Source of the DNA: GYS-P2D sp964489125
GTDB lineage: Bacteria > Bacteroidota > Bacteroidia > Chitinophagales > Saprospiraceae
DNA length: 64,000 nucleotides
Assembly (NCBI GenBank): GCA_964489125.1
Contig: CAZAXY010000001.1
Span: 1 to 64,000, forward strand
Reading direction: 5' to 3'
Part shown: piece by piece, positions 8,576 through 16,928 of the stretch
Position numbering within the stretch: the stretch's first letter is position 1
How the letters are laid out: every line of letters starts with the position of its first letter
The notes under the pieces: model-generated
The model's database searches: none
Seen by the model: only the letters and a program-made list of their open reading frames with translations
What the model was told of the DNA's origin: nothing
Position numbers and translations under genes: made by a program

Positions 8576-9778
8576 CTAACTCATGCCTCCGAAGAATTGT
8601 TGTAACCTGCGACAGGCTTCCATCAGTGTGTCATCACTCGCTGCATACGAGATCCTAAAGCAATTGGGAGCACCAAATGCGGCACCTGCCACTAAGGCAA
8701 CATGAACTTCTTGAAGAATGGACATAGCAAGGTCTGAAGAATTATCAATTTTAACTCCATTGTAGCTCTTGCCATAGTATGCGCTGCAATCAGGGAATAT
8801 ATAAAACGCACCCTGTGGAGTGTTAACCTTGAGGTCTTTAATTTTACGTAATTCACTAAGCATCATATCTCTTCTCTTCAGAAAAGTATCTCGCATGGCA
8901 CGTGGTGCTGTTGGCTCACTGAGTAGAGCAGTAGCAGCAGCTTTTTGACCGAATGATGTTGCTCCGGATGTGACTTGCCCTTGGATCTTAGCGCAAGCCT
9001 TAGCCACATACTGAGGTGCAGCGATATAACCTAATCGCCATCCTGTCATAGCATATCCTTTAGACATGCCGTTGACCACAACAGTCTGGTCAAAGACATG
9101 GGCATTTTGTGCTATAGAGTTGTGTTGACCATCAAATACGATGTATTCGTAAATTTCATCTGATAGAAGTAATATGTTCGGATGCTCACTGACTACGTCT
9201 GCGATGGCCTTTAGCTCAGCTTTAGTATAGACTGATCCTGTGGGATTACACGGTGAGGAAAACAGGATGAACTTAGTCTTATCAGTTATTGCGTTTCTTA
9301 CCTGCTCAGCGCTAACTTTATAATCATTTTCTACTGTTGCAGCGATAGACACAGGCTTTCCCCCAGCCAACTTGACAATCTCGATATAAGATACCCAGTA
9401 AGGAGTAAAGATGATTACTTCGTCACCTTCATTGATGAGCGCTTGACATAGATTAGAAATACTTTGTTTAGCACCATTGCTCACAACGATATTGCCTATA
9501 TCATAGCTCAATCCATTATCTCTCTTCAATTTCTCAACGATTGCTTGACGATACTCAACAAGTCCAGGTACTGGAGTATAATGGGTATATCCATCGTCTA
9601 AGGCTTGCTTAGCTGCTTCGTTTACAAAAGAAGGCGTATCAAAATCTGGCTCACCTATGGACAAACTGATTACATCCTTACCCACGGCCTTGAGTTCTCG
9701 GGCCATCTGTGACATCTTAAGTGTAGCAGATTCTTGCAGGTTGAGTACGTAGTCTGATAGTATAGCTGGATTGGACAT
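8576..9778 (-). CDS. Pyridoxal-phosphate aminotransferase, aspartate aminotransferase type (class I)
   Basis: A fold-type I aminotransferase of about 400 residues. Visible features are SLSIGEPDFDTP near the N terminus, SSPCNPTGSVY for cofactor contacts, DEIYEYIVFDG, the Schiff-base lysine in VVNGMSKGYAMTGWRLGY, and the C-terminal FRISYA with the carboxylate-binding Arg. It resembles the Bacteroidota AspC-like enzymes that transaminate aspartate and sometimes prephenate; substrate range cannot be told from sequence. I use ATG 9778 rather than a GTG at 9802, because the GTG sits at the edge of the -7 promoter element. Confidence 0.9.
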   Translation of the reverse strand: MSNPAILSDYVLNLQESATLKMSQMARELKAVGKDVISLSIGEPDFDTPSFVNEAAKQALDDGYTHYTPVPGLVEYRQAIVEKLKRDNGLSYDIGNIVVSNGAKQSISNLCQALINEGDEVIIFTPYWVSYIEIVKLAGGKPVSIAATVENDYKVSAEQVRNAITDKTKFILFSSPCNPTGSVYTKAELKAIADVVSEHPNILLLSDEIYEYIVFDGQHNSIAQNAHVFDQTVVVNGMSKGYAMTGWRLGYIAAPQYVAKACAKIQGQVTSGATSFGQKAAATALLSEPTAPRAMRDTFLKRRDMMLSELRKIKDLKVNTPQGAFYIFPDCSAYYGKSYNGVKIDNSSDLAMSILQEVHVALVAGAAFGAPNCFRISYAASDDTLMEACRRLQQFFGGMS

Positions 9779-9801
9779 AAAAGTGGTATAATTTAAAAGC
9801 A

Positions 9802-9809
9802 CAAAAGTA
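9802..9809 (-). promoter_or_regulatory. Bacteroidota-type -7 promoter element (TACTTTTG)
   Basis: A perfect TAnnTTTG match on the minus strand, 23 nt before the ATG of the aminotransferase. Its position argues that the upstream GTG at 9802 is not used as a start. No convincing -33 TTG was found. Confidence 0.45.
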
Positions 9810-9882
9810 GATATACTAAGAACATTTAATTGTTATCAAGACACAATTATTATGATAGTTTTGAGTGATTTAATATTTGGTT

Positions 9883-10386
9883 ATGCTATCAGAAGACAAA
9901 GTGCAAATTTACGTGACGGGTGGGACCTTTGACAAGGACTATAATTTCATCACAGGAGAGTTGTATTTCAAGGATACACATCTCTTGGACATGATGGAGC
10001 GTGGTAGGTGCACTGTACCAATAGATATCAAGACATTGATGATGATCGATAGTCTCGAGATGGGACCTGAAGAGCGAGAACTCATTGCATTTCAATGCAA
10101 CCGCTGTGATTATAGTAACATAGTGATTACACATGGCACCGATACTATGGCTGATACGGCATTGTATTTAGCTCAGCATGTAGTAGAGCCTAAGACAATC
10201 GTATTGACCGGGGCTATGATCCCTTATGCCTTTGGGACATCCTCGGATGGATTTTTTAATATGGGTAGTGCATTGGCCTTTGCACAGGTGTTAGATCCAG
10301 GCGTATATATAGCCATGAATGGAAGATATTTTGATTCTGGAGCAGTCAAAAAGAATAAGTCTTCAGGGCTCTTTGAGAAGAACTAA
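9883..10386 (+). CDS. Single-domain asparaginase-like protein
   Basis: This matches only the N-terminal domain of type I L-asparaginases. It has the first catalytic threonine in VTGGTFD, the second in THGTDTM, and the lysine-loop equivalent reads TGAMIPYAFGTSSDGFFN. The protein is about 167 residues, half the usual 330, and ends naturally; there is no downstream remnant of the C-terminal domain. Short forms of this kind occur in Bacteroidota as 'asparaginase domain-containing protein', with unproven activity. An in-frame TTG at 9877 is less likely than ATG 9883. It stands alone between a divergent aminotransferase and the ompA-like gene. Confidence 0.82.
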   Translation: MLSEDKVQIYVTGGTFDKDYNFITGELYFKDTHLLDMMERGRCTVPIDIKTLMMIDSLEMGPEERELIAFQCNRCDYSNIVITHGTDTMADTALYLAQHVVEPKTIVLTGAMIPYAFGTSSDGFFNMGSALAFAQVLDPGVYIAMNGRYFDSGAVKKNKSSGLFEKN

Positions 10387-10447
10387 GGGTAAGCCCTTTA
10401 TATGTCATAGTATATATATAATAATTTTTAATATGGTAAGGATTGCG

Positions 10448-10455
10448 TACATTTG
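10448..10455 (+). promoter_or_regulatory. Bacteroidota-type -7 promoter element (TACATTTG)
   Basis: A perfect TAnnTTTG match upstream of the OmpA-like gene. The transcript would start near 10460-10462, so the ATG at 10477 has a short leader of about 15 nt, and the TTG at 10453 cannot be the translation start. Confidence 0.5.
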
Positions 10456-10476
10456 AACATAATGACGCTTCTAACA

Positions 10477-12258
10477 ATGAAGAAATATATCTTACTAACT
10501 ATCCTGTTTTGTCTATTTACTATTCAGTATTCTTATTCTCAGACAACTAACAGAGATATCGGCATAACTGTAAAAGCATTAGCGCTTGACTATGTCTCCC
10601 AAAATGGAGGTGAATTTTCTGCTTTCAACGATTACCATACGGGAATGGAGATAGGTTTTCTTAAGGGATTGACAGAAAATGTCACCTTAGCTGTTCCCCT
10701 TAAAATAGCGGTAGCTCAAAGTCCTGACGATTTAGAAAGTTTGCATAACGCATTGTTATCGATTGATGGAACACTGCGTTATAATTTTATTCGCCAAGGA
10801 GCAAAGGTCGAGCCATATGCATTAGGTGGACTGGGATATGTCTACGAGAGTAACCCTCTTGGTTCGAGCAATGTGCAATTACCCTTCGGTATTGGATTTA
10901 ACTTCAAGTTTCACGAGAGAGCATATGTTACTTGGCAGAGCGAGTATAGATTTTCTTTAGGAGATAATAGGAACAATCTACACCATGGCCTAGGATTTAC
11001 TGTATTCTTAGGACCTAAGGACACTCCAAATGAAGAAAGTGAGGAGAAAACCCTTGAAGAAAAAGAGGCGCTCGATAGCGACATGGATGGCATCATTGAT
11101 GAGTTGGATTTATGCCCTCAGGAACCAGGTTTAGAGGAGTTAGACGGTTGTCCCGACGATGATGGTGATGGTATAGCCAACTATAAAGATTTATGCCCAA
11201 GCCAAGTGGGTACACTGGAGATGAAGGGATGTCCAGATTCTGATGGTGATGGTGTAAGTGATAATGAGGATGAGTGCCCCAATCTAGCTGGCAACCTCGC
11301 TAACAAGGGTTGTCCTAATGATGATACTGATGATGACGGTATTCCTAATGATCTTGATCGTTGTCCTACTGTTGCAGGTCCTGCAACTAATGGGGGCTGT
11401 CCAGAATTAGATGCTGATGGCGATGGTGTCCCTGACAATCTTGACAAATGCCCTAATGTATATGGCTCCAAGAATACTCTTGGGTGTCCAGATTCAGATG
11501 AAGATGGAGTTCCTGACAATACTGATCAATGTCCAAATATTAAAGGATCAGCATTGAACAATGGTTGTCCTAATGATAATGCAGACAGCGATAGAGATGG
11601 TATTCCTGATAACATAGATCAATGTCCTAATGTCCCGGGACCAGCAAGTAATAACGGCTGTCCTGAGAATACGCAACAACCATCTACTCCAGCCCCTGCG
11701 CCGGTAACGACACCACCGGCGGATGTAGACACAGATGGCGATGGTGTGGTAGATCGCTTAGACAATTGTCCTCGTCGCCCTGGTTTAGAAGTATACGGAG
11801 GATGCCCAGACACAGATGGTGATGGTATTGATGATAGTCGAGATCAGTGCCCGACAGCAGCAGGTCCTGTTGATACTGGTGGATGCCCGAATGTTGCAGC
11901 AAGTGATAGACGCATACTTGATATCGCCATGCGCTCCGTGCAGTTCCAATCTGCACGTGCAGAAATAAAATCTGAATCATTCGTATATCTGACACAGATT
12001 GCTGAAATCATGAATAGATATCCAGATTTCAACCTCTCTATAGAAGGTCATACCGATGGTCAAGGAGATGCAGCAACTAATCAGAGATTGTCAGAGACAA
12101 GAGCCAGAGCTTGTTATAACTTCTTAATTAGTTCTGGAGTTGAAGCAAGCCGGATGACATATGCTGGATATGGAGAATCAAGACCTATAGCAACGAATCA
12201 GACTGTATCAGGACGTACACTGAATAGAAGAGTAGAGTTTGCTTTAGTGCCGAGATAA
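10477..12258 (+). CDS. OmpA-like outer-membrane protein with thrombospondin type 3 repeats
   Basis: Starts with a signal peptide (MKKYILLTILFCLFTIQYS, then YSQ). A region of about 180 residues alternates hydrophobic and polar stretches as in a small outer-membrane beta-barrel. It is followed by nine acidic TSP3-type calcium-binding repeats and a C-terminal OmpA domain with IEGHTDGQGD, LSETRARACYNFL and GYGESRP, ending NRRVEFAL. The OmpA domain is expected to bind peptidoglycan and tether the outer membrane. A Pro/Thr-rich linker separates repeats 7 and 8. It is monocistronic: a -7 element lies 22 nt upstream and an intrinsic terminator 38 nt downstream. An alternative ATG lies at 10462. Confidence 0.92.
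   Translation: MKKYILLTILFCLFTIQYSYSQTTNRDIGITVKALALDYVSQNGGEFSAFNDYHTGMEIGFLKGLTENVTLAVPLKIAVAQSPDDLESLHNALLSIDGTLRYNFIRQGAKVEPYALGGLGYVYESNPLGSSNVQLPFGIGFNFKFHERAYVTWQSEYRFSLGDNRNNLHHGLGFTVFLGPKDTPNEESEEKTLEEKEALDSDMDGIIDELDLCPQEPGLEELDGCPDDDGDGIANYKDLCPSQVGTLEMKGCPDSDGDGVSDNEDECPNLAGNLANKGCPNDDTDDDGIPNDLDRCPTVAGPATNGGCPELDADGDGVPDNLDKCPNVYGSKNTLGCPDSDEDGVPDNTDQCPNIKGSALNNGCPNDNADSDRDGIPDNIDQCPNVPGPASNNGCPENTQQPSTPAPAPVTTPPADVDTDGDGVVDRLDNCPRRPGLEVYGGCPDTDGDGIDDSRDQCPTAAGPVDTGGCPNVAASDRRILDIAMRSVQFQSARAEIKSESFVYLTQIAEIMNRYPDFNLSIEGHTDGQGDAATNQRLSETRARACYNFLISSGVEASRMTYAGYGESRPIATNQTVSGRTLNRRVEFALVPR
11074..11889 (+). repeat. Nine thrombospondin type 3 repeats inside the OmpA-like gene
   Basis: Each unit follows D.D.DG..D..D.CP...G.....GCP. 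Nine units are counted, beginning DSDMDG, DDDGDG, DSDGDG, DDTDDDG, DADGDG, DSDEDG, DSDRDG, then, after a Pro/Thr/Ala linker (about 11674-11727), two DTDGDG units. Aspartates coordinate calcium in this family. The DNA repeats are diverged, so this is not a recent tandem expansion. Confidence 0.92.
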
Positions 12259-12295
12259 CTAAGAGAAAAGAGTCATTCTTAGTATTGTGTATCAG

Positions 12296-12325
12296 GCAGA
12301 TCGTAGGGTCTGCATGTTTTTGTTT
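12296..12325 (+). terminator. Intrinsic terminator of the OmpA-like gene
   Basis: A 7-bp stem GCAGATC (12296-12302) and GGTCTGC (12307-12313, one G-T pair) closes a GTAG tetraloop and is followed by the T-rich tail TGTTTTTGTTT. It lies 38 nt after the ompA-like stop codon. Confidence 0.75.
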
Positions 12326-12328
12326 ATA

Positions 12329-12486
12329 CTATTTATTACGCTCTTCAATTAACTTAAGTGCTCCTTCTAATGTCATATCACGCAGTTGCTTAGCCTTTGT
12401 CAAGGGTTAACTACAATCTCATACCGTGCTTTCAAACTATTAGGAACTATTAGAAGTAATGATACGAATAGGATCAATCTCCGCAT
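12329..12486 (-). pseudogene. Possible frameshifted remnant of a small exported protein
   Basis: The 339-bp gap 12259-12597 contains the ompA terminator and, on the minus strand, two abutting open frames. The first runs from ATG 12486 to a stop at 12400 and begins like a signal peptide (MRRLILFVSLLLIVPNS). The second continues in another frame from 12403 to a TAG at 12329 and ends DMTLEGALKLIEERNK. Adding one T in the CCCTTGAC near 12403 would join them into a 52-residue protein. No family is recognised. It could equally be chance. The rest of the gap (12487-12597) shows nothing I can name. Confidence 0.25.
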
Positions 12487-12597
12487 TCAATAATGTTTAT
12501 GGGTTGATGACTTGCTCTTTATGAGCTTAACATAACTGCTGCCTAAGATTTTGACACATTTTGGTGAGTGATCACCTACTTGAACATTAGACTATAA

Positions 12598-13092
12598 CTA
12601 ATCTTTTCGTTGTTGAAGCTCCAGTTGTTCTACATCTTTAAGAACTTTTTCAGTCTGTGTTTTACGCATCGCAATGAGACTTTCCCTAATCTTAGTATCG
12701 TTCAAGGCTAAGATTTCTGCAGCAAGTATTCCAGCATTCTTCGCACCATCAAGAGCAACAGTTGCTACTGGTATGCCACCAGGCATTTGCAAGATGCTAA
12801 GGACGCTATCCCAGCCATCTATAGAATTGCGTGACTTAATTGGAACCCCTATTACGGGTAGGTGAGTCAATGAACTTACCATACCTGGTAAATGAGCTGC
12901 CCCACCTGCGCCAGCAATAATCACCTTAACACCTCGACCTTCAGCATTAGTAGCAAATTCGACCATGCGATGGGGTGTGCGATGTGCAGAAACCACAGTT
13001 ACTTCGTAAGTGACATCAAGTTGATCAAGTACTTCAGCAGCCTTAGACATGACAGGCATATCGGAAGTTGAGCCCATTATTATACTTACCAT
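12598..13092 (-). CDS. purE: N5-carboxyaminoimidazole ribonucleotide mutase (class I PurE)
   Basis: Converts N5-CAIR to CAIR in purine synthesis, the partner step of PurK. The 164-residue protein has the IIMGSTSDMPVM phosphate-binding loop, VVSAHRTPHRM with the conserved catalytic-region His, and AGAGGAAHLPGMV, all features of class I PurE (the type that needs PurK). It follows purK on the same strand with a 6-bp gap, so the two form an operon. Confidence 0.96.
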   Translation of the reverse strand: MVSIIMGSTSDMPVMSKAAEVLDQLDVTYEVTVVSAHRTPHRMVEFATNAEGRGVKVIIAGAGGAAHLPGMVSSLTHLPVIGVPIKSRNSIDGWDSVLSILQMPGGIPVATVALDGAKNAGILAAEILALNDTKIRESLIAMRKTQTEKVLKDVEQLELQQRKD

Positions 13093-13098
13093 ATTTTG

Positions 13099-14244
13099 CT
13101 ATTTCATTGCTTTGGCATGCAAGATACTTTTGACCTGTTCATATTTAGCAATTATGTCAGGCATATTATCACCGACTATCGTCACATGACCCATTTTACG
13201 ATACGGTTTAGTATCTGTCTTACCGTATATATGCGGATATACACCAGCGATTGATAAAGTGTCAGCTAACCCCTGGTAAACAACCGGGCCCGTTTCTCCA
13301 GGTTCGCCTAGCAGATTAAGCAGAATAGATTGATGTGTCAATGCCGTGCTTCCTAATGGCAGACCAAGTATTGCTCTGAGATGATTTTCATACTGAGAGC
13401 ACAAGGTAGTTTCTATTGTATGATGCCCACTGTTATGAGGCCGAGGCGCTACTTCATTAATTAGAATGTCGCCAGTGTTAGTAACGAACAGTTCTATGGC
13501 TAACAACCCGACGATTTCGAGCTTTTTTGTAAGCTCGTGTGCCAGCGTTTTTATTCTATTGTGCTGAGCGTCAGTAATGTCAGCAGGGCACTGTTGATAA
13601 CTCAATATATTTTGTTCTTGGTCAAATAGCATTTCGACTGGATCGTAGCTTACTATTTCGCCAGTTGTACTTCTACAACAGATGATGGCGATCTCCTTGA
13701 CAATATCGACTTTCTCCTCTATTAAAAAGTTAGATTTAAAGCCATCCTCGAGTAGTTGCGCTTGAGAAGAAATCAATTGAACTCCTCGTCCGTCATATCC
13801 TCCAGTTCGGGCCTTTTGTATAAATGGATAAGTCCATATGCCCTTATCTATGTCAGCTTGCAGTTCCTTAACGCTCGCATAGTTTTTGAACCTACTGGAG
13901 CTAAATTTGTGATCTTCATAATATTGTTTTTGGAGGCCTTTGTCTTGAATGAGTGTGATTAAATGGGGTTGAGGATAGACCTGTATGGACGCCTGTTCCA
14001 GAGCAGCAAGTGCTTGAGTATTCACTCGTTCTATTTCAATACTGATGACATCATAATCACGACCAAAGTTCATCACATCGTCGATATCAGTTATATCGCC
14101 GATTATAAACGATGGACATACTAATCCACCAGGACTCTTCTTGTTACTATCCATCAATGTAATGTTCAAGCCTAATCTACTTCCTGCTTGGATTAACATC
14201 TTACCTAATTGCCCTCCTCCTAATATTCCAATTTTAGTGTCCAT
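13099..14244 (-). CDS. purK: N5-carboxyaminoimidazole ribonucleotide synthase
   Basis: ATP-grasp enzyme that makes N5-CAIR from AIR, bicarbonate and ATP. It has the N-terminal GILGGGQLGKML loop, the ATP-grasp segment FIQKARTGGYDGRGV, the metal-ligand stretch IELFVTNTGDILINEVAPRPHNSGH, and a C-terminal domain ending around KPYRKMGHVTI. The length (381) is normal. It is the first gene of purK-purE and is divergent from the dihydroorotase gene, with a 32-bp shared upstream region. Confidence 0.95.
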   Translation of the reverse strand: MDTKIGILGGGQLGKMLIQAGSRLGLNITLMDSNKKSPGGLVCPSFIIGDITDIDDVMNFGRDYDVISIEIERVNTQALAALEQASIQVYPQPHLITLIQDKGLQKQYYEDHKFSSSRFKNYASVKELQADIDKGIWTYPFIQKARTGGYDGRGVQLISSQAQLLEDGFKSNFLIEEKVDIVKEIAIICCRSTTGEIVSYDPVEMLFDQEQNILSYQQCPADITDAQHNRIKTLAHELTKKLEIVGLLAIELFVTNTGDILINEVAPRPHNSGHHTIETTLCSQYENHLRAILGLPLGSTALTHQSILLNLLGEPGETGPVVYQGLADTLSIAGVYPHIYGKTDTKPYRKMGHVTIVGDNMPDIIAKYEQVKSILHAKAMK

Positions 14245-14276
14245 AAGCTTATCTTACCGCCATATAATGATAGTCA

Positions 14277-15608
14277 ATGGCGAAAGTATTAATTAAGAAT
14301 GGTTTGGTGATAAATCGGGGTGAGTCAGCCGTCAAAGATGTGCTTATTGAAAATGATCGAATCATTAAAGTCGATAATGATATTTCTGATGGCACGGCTA
14401 AAGTAGTAGATGCCAGTGATAAATGGGTGATGCCAGGAATAATTGACGATCAAGTTCATTTCAGACAACCTGGTTTGACGCATAAGGCCAATCTATATAC
14501 TGAGTCAAGAGCAGCGCTGGCTGGAGGAGTTACTTCCTATATGGAAATGCCGAATACTAAACCTCCTGCAGTAACACAAGCCGAACTTGCTAAGAAGTAC
14601 GTTGCTGCCAGTGCCTCTTCAATTACGAACTATTCATTCTATATGGGTGTGACGAATGATAACTTAAAAGAAGTTCTTAAAACCGATCCTGAACAAGTAT
14701 GTGGCGTGAAGATCTTTATGGGTAGTAGCACAGGCAATATGTTGGTGGACAATGAAAAAGCTCTTAATGAAGTATTTGCTCAATGCAAGATGCTCATAGC
14801 GACGCATTGTGAAGATGAAGAGACCATTAGGAATAACCTTGAAGCTCATAAAGCTCTCGGAAGAGAATTGACAGCATTGGATCACCCTGTAATACGATCT
14901 CGTGAAGGATGTTATATATCTTCTTCTAAAGCTACTGCCCTAGCCAAGAAACATGGAACCAGACTACACATCCTACATATCAGTACTAAGGAGGAGTTAG
15001 ATCTATTTGATAATAGCATTGATTTGATCGACAAAAAGATCACTTCTGAAGCTTGTGTACATCACATGTTCTTCAATGCAGAAGACTATAAGAAGTTAGG
15101 AAACAAGATAAAATGTAATCCTGCAATTAAAGATCAGAGCGATCAGGAGGCGATATTTCAAGCGATGCTGGATGATCGCATCGATGTGATAGCAACAGAT
15201 CATGCACCACATTTACCCTCAGAGAAAAGCAAACCTTACCTTAATGCACCTAGTGGCTTGCCGTTGATTCAACATACCTTAATAATCATGATGGACTTCT
15301 ATCATCGTGGAATGATTACTAAGGAACGCATGGTAGAAAAGATGTGCCATAATCCTGCAATTCTATTTAGGGTAAGAGGTCGTGGCTATCTGGATGAAGG
15401 CGCCAAGGCAGACATTGTTATTGTTGATCCTAACAAGGAACAACTTATCAAGAAGGAAGACTTATTCTATAAATGTCAATGGTCACCACTGGAAGGATAT
15501 ACATTCAGAGGGGCTGTAGAGCGAGTTTATATCAATGGGGTGCAGAAGTATAAAACAGGTCTAATCTTAAATCAATCACCTGGAGAAAGACTGAGTTTTA
15601 CTGCATAG
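14277..15608 (+). CDS. pyrC: Dihydroorotase
   Basis: Amidohydrolase-fold enzyme that interconverts carbamoyl aspartate and dihydroorotate in pyrimidine synthesis. The 443-residue protein has the first metal motif as DDQVHFRQPGLTHK, so a Gln replaces the first His of the usual HxH. The same DDQVHFREPG form is known from Bacteroidota dihydroorotases such as that of Porphyromonas, so it marks a subfamily and not a defect. Other catalytic stretches are intact: KIFMGSSTGN with the metal-bridging Lys region, ATHCED, LHILHIST and IATDHAPH. It stands alone, divergent from purK. Confidence 0.93.
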   Translation: MAKVLIKNGLVINRGESAVKDVLIENDRIIKVDNDISDGTAKVVDASDKWVMPGIIDDQVHFRQPGLTHKANLYTESRAALAGGVTSYMEMPNTKPPAVTQAELAKKYVAASASSITNYSFYMGVTNDNLKEVLKTDPEQVCGVKIFMGSSTGNMLVDNEKALNEVFAQCKMLIATHCEDEETIRNNLEAHKALGRELTALDHPVIRSREGCYISSSKATALAKKHGTRLHILHISTKEELDLFDNSIDLIDKKITSEACVHHMFFNAEDYKKLGNKIKCNPAIKDQSDQEAIFQAMLDDRIDVIATDHAPHLPSEKSKPYLNAPSGLPLIQHTLIIMMDFYHRGMITKERMVEKMCHNPAILFRVRGRGYLDEGAKADIVIVDPNKEQLIKKEDLFYKCQWSPLEGYTFRGAVERVYINGVQKYKTGLILNQSPGERLSFTA

Positions 15609-15631
15609 AAATAATCGTGCCTACAAAGCGG

Positions 15632-16150
15632 TTAGAAACTAATCTTGGATTTAGCGTTTTGACATTTCTGTTTTAGGCTAATCATCTTTAATGCAGCGTA
15701 AGCAGACTCTTTGCCTTTGTCACCCTTACTGCCATCTGCCCGAGCAATAGCTTGATCTGCCGTATTAGTAGTCAATACACCGAATATGACGGGCGTGCTT
15801 GACATTAGACTTAGTTGAGATATGGACTTAGAGATGCTATTGTTGATATAATCATCGTGCTTAGTCTCACCTTGAATCACACATCCTAAGCAGATTACAG
15901 CATCTGGGCGATTAGAAGAGCCGATGATGTATTTTGCGCCAAGTGGCAATTCGAATGAACCTGGGACTGTAACAATCTCTATATGATCCTCTACTATACC
16001 GAGGGCAAGTAGGGTAGCCTTACATGATTCTGTAAGTGTCGAGATAATACTTGGGTTCCATTCGGTATTGATAAGGGCTATCTTTAGATCTTCTATTTGC
16101 TCTATGATGCAGCCATCAAGGCTATAGATGTTATCTGTAGGATTAGCCAT
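15632..16150 (-). CDS. ribH: 6,7-dimethyl-8-ribityllumazine synthase
   Basis: Penultimate enzyme of riboflavin synthesis, condensing the 4-carbon unit from ribulose-5-phosphate with the pyrimidine diamine. The 172-residue protein has NTEWNPSI for substrate contact, VPGSFELPLGAK, the loop GCVIQGETKHDDYI with the general acid/base His, and VIFGVLTTNT. It lies 6 bp downstream of the TPR membrane protein gene, so the two are probably co-transcribed. Confidence 0.96.
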   Translation of the reverse strand: MANPTDNIYSLDGCIIEQIEDLKIALINTEWNPSIISTLTESCKATLLALGIVEDHIEIVTVPGSFELPLGAKYIIGSSNRPDAVICLGCVIQGETKHDDYINNSISKSISQLSLMSSTPVIFGVLTTNTADQAIARADGSKGDKGKESAYAALKMISLKQKCQNAKSKISF

Positions 16151-16156
16151 CCGATA

Positions 16157-16861
16157 TTAATTCAACATTCCTAGATACTTAGAAGCATCTTCTGCCTCGG
16201 GTGCTGATGGAAACTCAGACTTTAATCTATTGAATGCCTTGGCTGCTTGATCATTATCACCTTCTCTATAAGACAGAATGCCTAACTTATGAAGATAATA
16301 AGGAGTTAGTACACCAACTCCTTTAGATGTGGCCTTGTTATATGAGCTTAGTGCTTTACCGAAGTCACCCAGTTCACTATAGGCATCACCGAGAGCACCA
16401 TATTTGGTTATTGATGTGACATTACCTGACTCATTATAAGAGTTGAGATAGGAAATTGCATCCTCAAATCTTCCGAGATTTAAATATGATATACCAGCAT
16501 AATACTTGGCGATGTTGCCAGTCTTTGTGCCACCGTAGTTGTCAATAATATCGAGGAAACCATCATACCCTGCACCAGGTGCTTCAAGAGCAAGAGCAAA
16601 CGAGTCTTTGAGAAACTGCTGTTCTGCTTTATAGATTTGCTGAGTAGCTTCTTTTTCTAGAGGAGCCTTATATAAGAATTTGTAGGCGAAGTATGCGCAT
16701 ACAATTAATCCTATAAGAGCGGCAGCTCCAATAACCATCATCTGATTATCTTCGAAAAAATTTCCTCCACCACCACTATTATTGGATGGTAATTCTCCTT
16801 CACTTGAAACAACTTCAATGAATTCTCCTCCGCCGTCGCCAGTGTTACGTCTACGTGACAT
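16157..16861 (-). CDS. TPR-containing single-pass membrane protein (YfgM-like)
   Basis: A 234-residue protein with a Gly/Ser-rich cytoplasmic N terminus of about 38 residues, one TM segment (about 41-66, MMVIGAAALIGLIVCAYFAY) and a periplasmic part made of tetratricopeptide-like helix pairs (for example AKYYAGISYLNLGRFEDAISYL and GDAYSELGDFGKALSSYNKA). The layout fits the YfgM/TPR_21 family, which in proteobacteria is an ancillary subunit at SecYEG acting in chaperone hand-over. That function is inferred by family layout only. It has its own -7 element and leads into ribH. Confidence 0.82.
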   Translation of the reverse strand: MSRRRNTGDGGGEFIEVVSSEGELPSNNSGGGGNFFEDNQMMVIGAAALIGLIVCAYFAYKFLYKAPLEKEATQQIYKAEQQFLKDSFALALEAPGAGYDGFLDIIDNYGGTKTGNIAKYYAGISYLNLGRFEDAISYLNSYNESGNVTSITKYGALGDAYSELGDFGKALSSYNKATSKGVGVLTPYYLHKLGILSYREGDNDQAAKAFNRLKSEFPSAPEAEDASKYLGMLN

Positions 16862-16877
16862 GTTCTAAAAATTTGCG

Positions 16878-16885
16878 CAAAAATA
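16878..16885 (-). promoter_or_regulatory. Bacteroidota-type -7 promoter element (TATTTTTG)
   Basis: A perfect TAnnTTTG match on the minus strand, 16 nt before the ATG of the TPR protein gene (TPR-ribH operon). Confidence 0.45.
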
Positions 16886-16928
16886 GACAATTCTGCTTAC
16901 TGATGATAAGCAGATATTATTAATAATC

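Noticed and set aside
10385..10398. Short hairpin AAGGG/CCCTT behind the asparaginase-like gene
   Set aside because: The 5-bp stem is too weak and the following bases (TATATG) are not a T-run, so I do not call it a terminator.
11181..12032. Several open frames on the minus strand under the OmpA-like gene
   Set aside because: They are antisense shadows of the TSP3 repeats; their Ser/Pro-rich sequences come from the repetitive Asp/Gly codons of the real gene.
12258..12283. Inverted repeat ACTAAGA/TCTTAGT right at the ompA-like stop codon
   Set aside because: A/T-rich stem without a T-tail. The stronger hairpin at 12296-12313 with a T-rich tail explains termination better.
14430..14475. Apparent loss of a metal-binding His in dihydroorotase (DDQVHF in place of DxHxHF)
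   Set aside because: The same DDQVHFREPGLTHK form is found in dihydroorotases of other Bacteroidota, so it is a subfamily feature and not a damaged gene.
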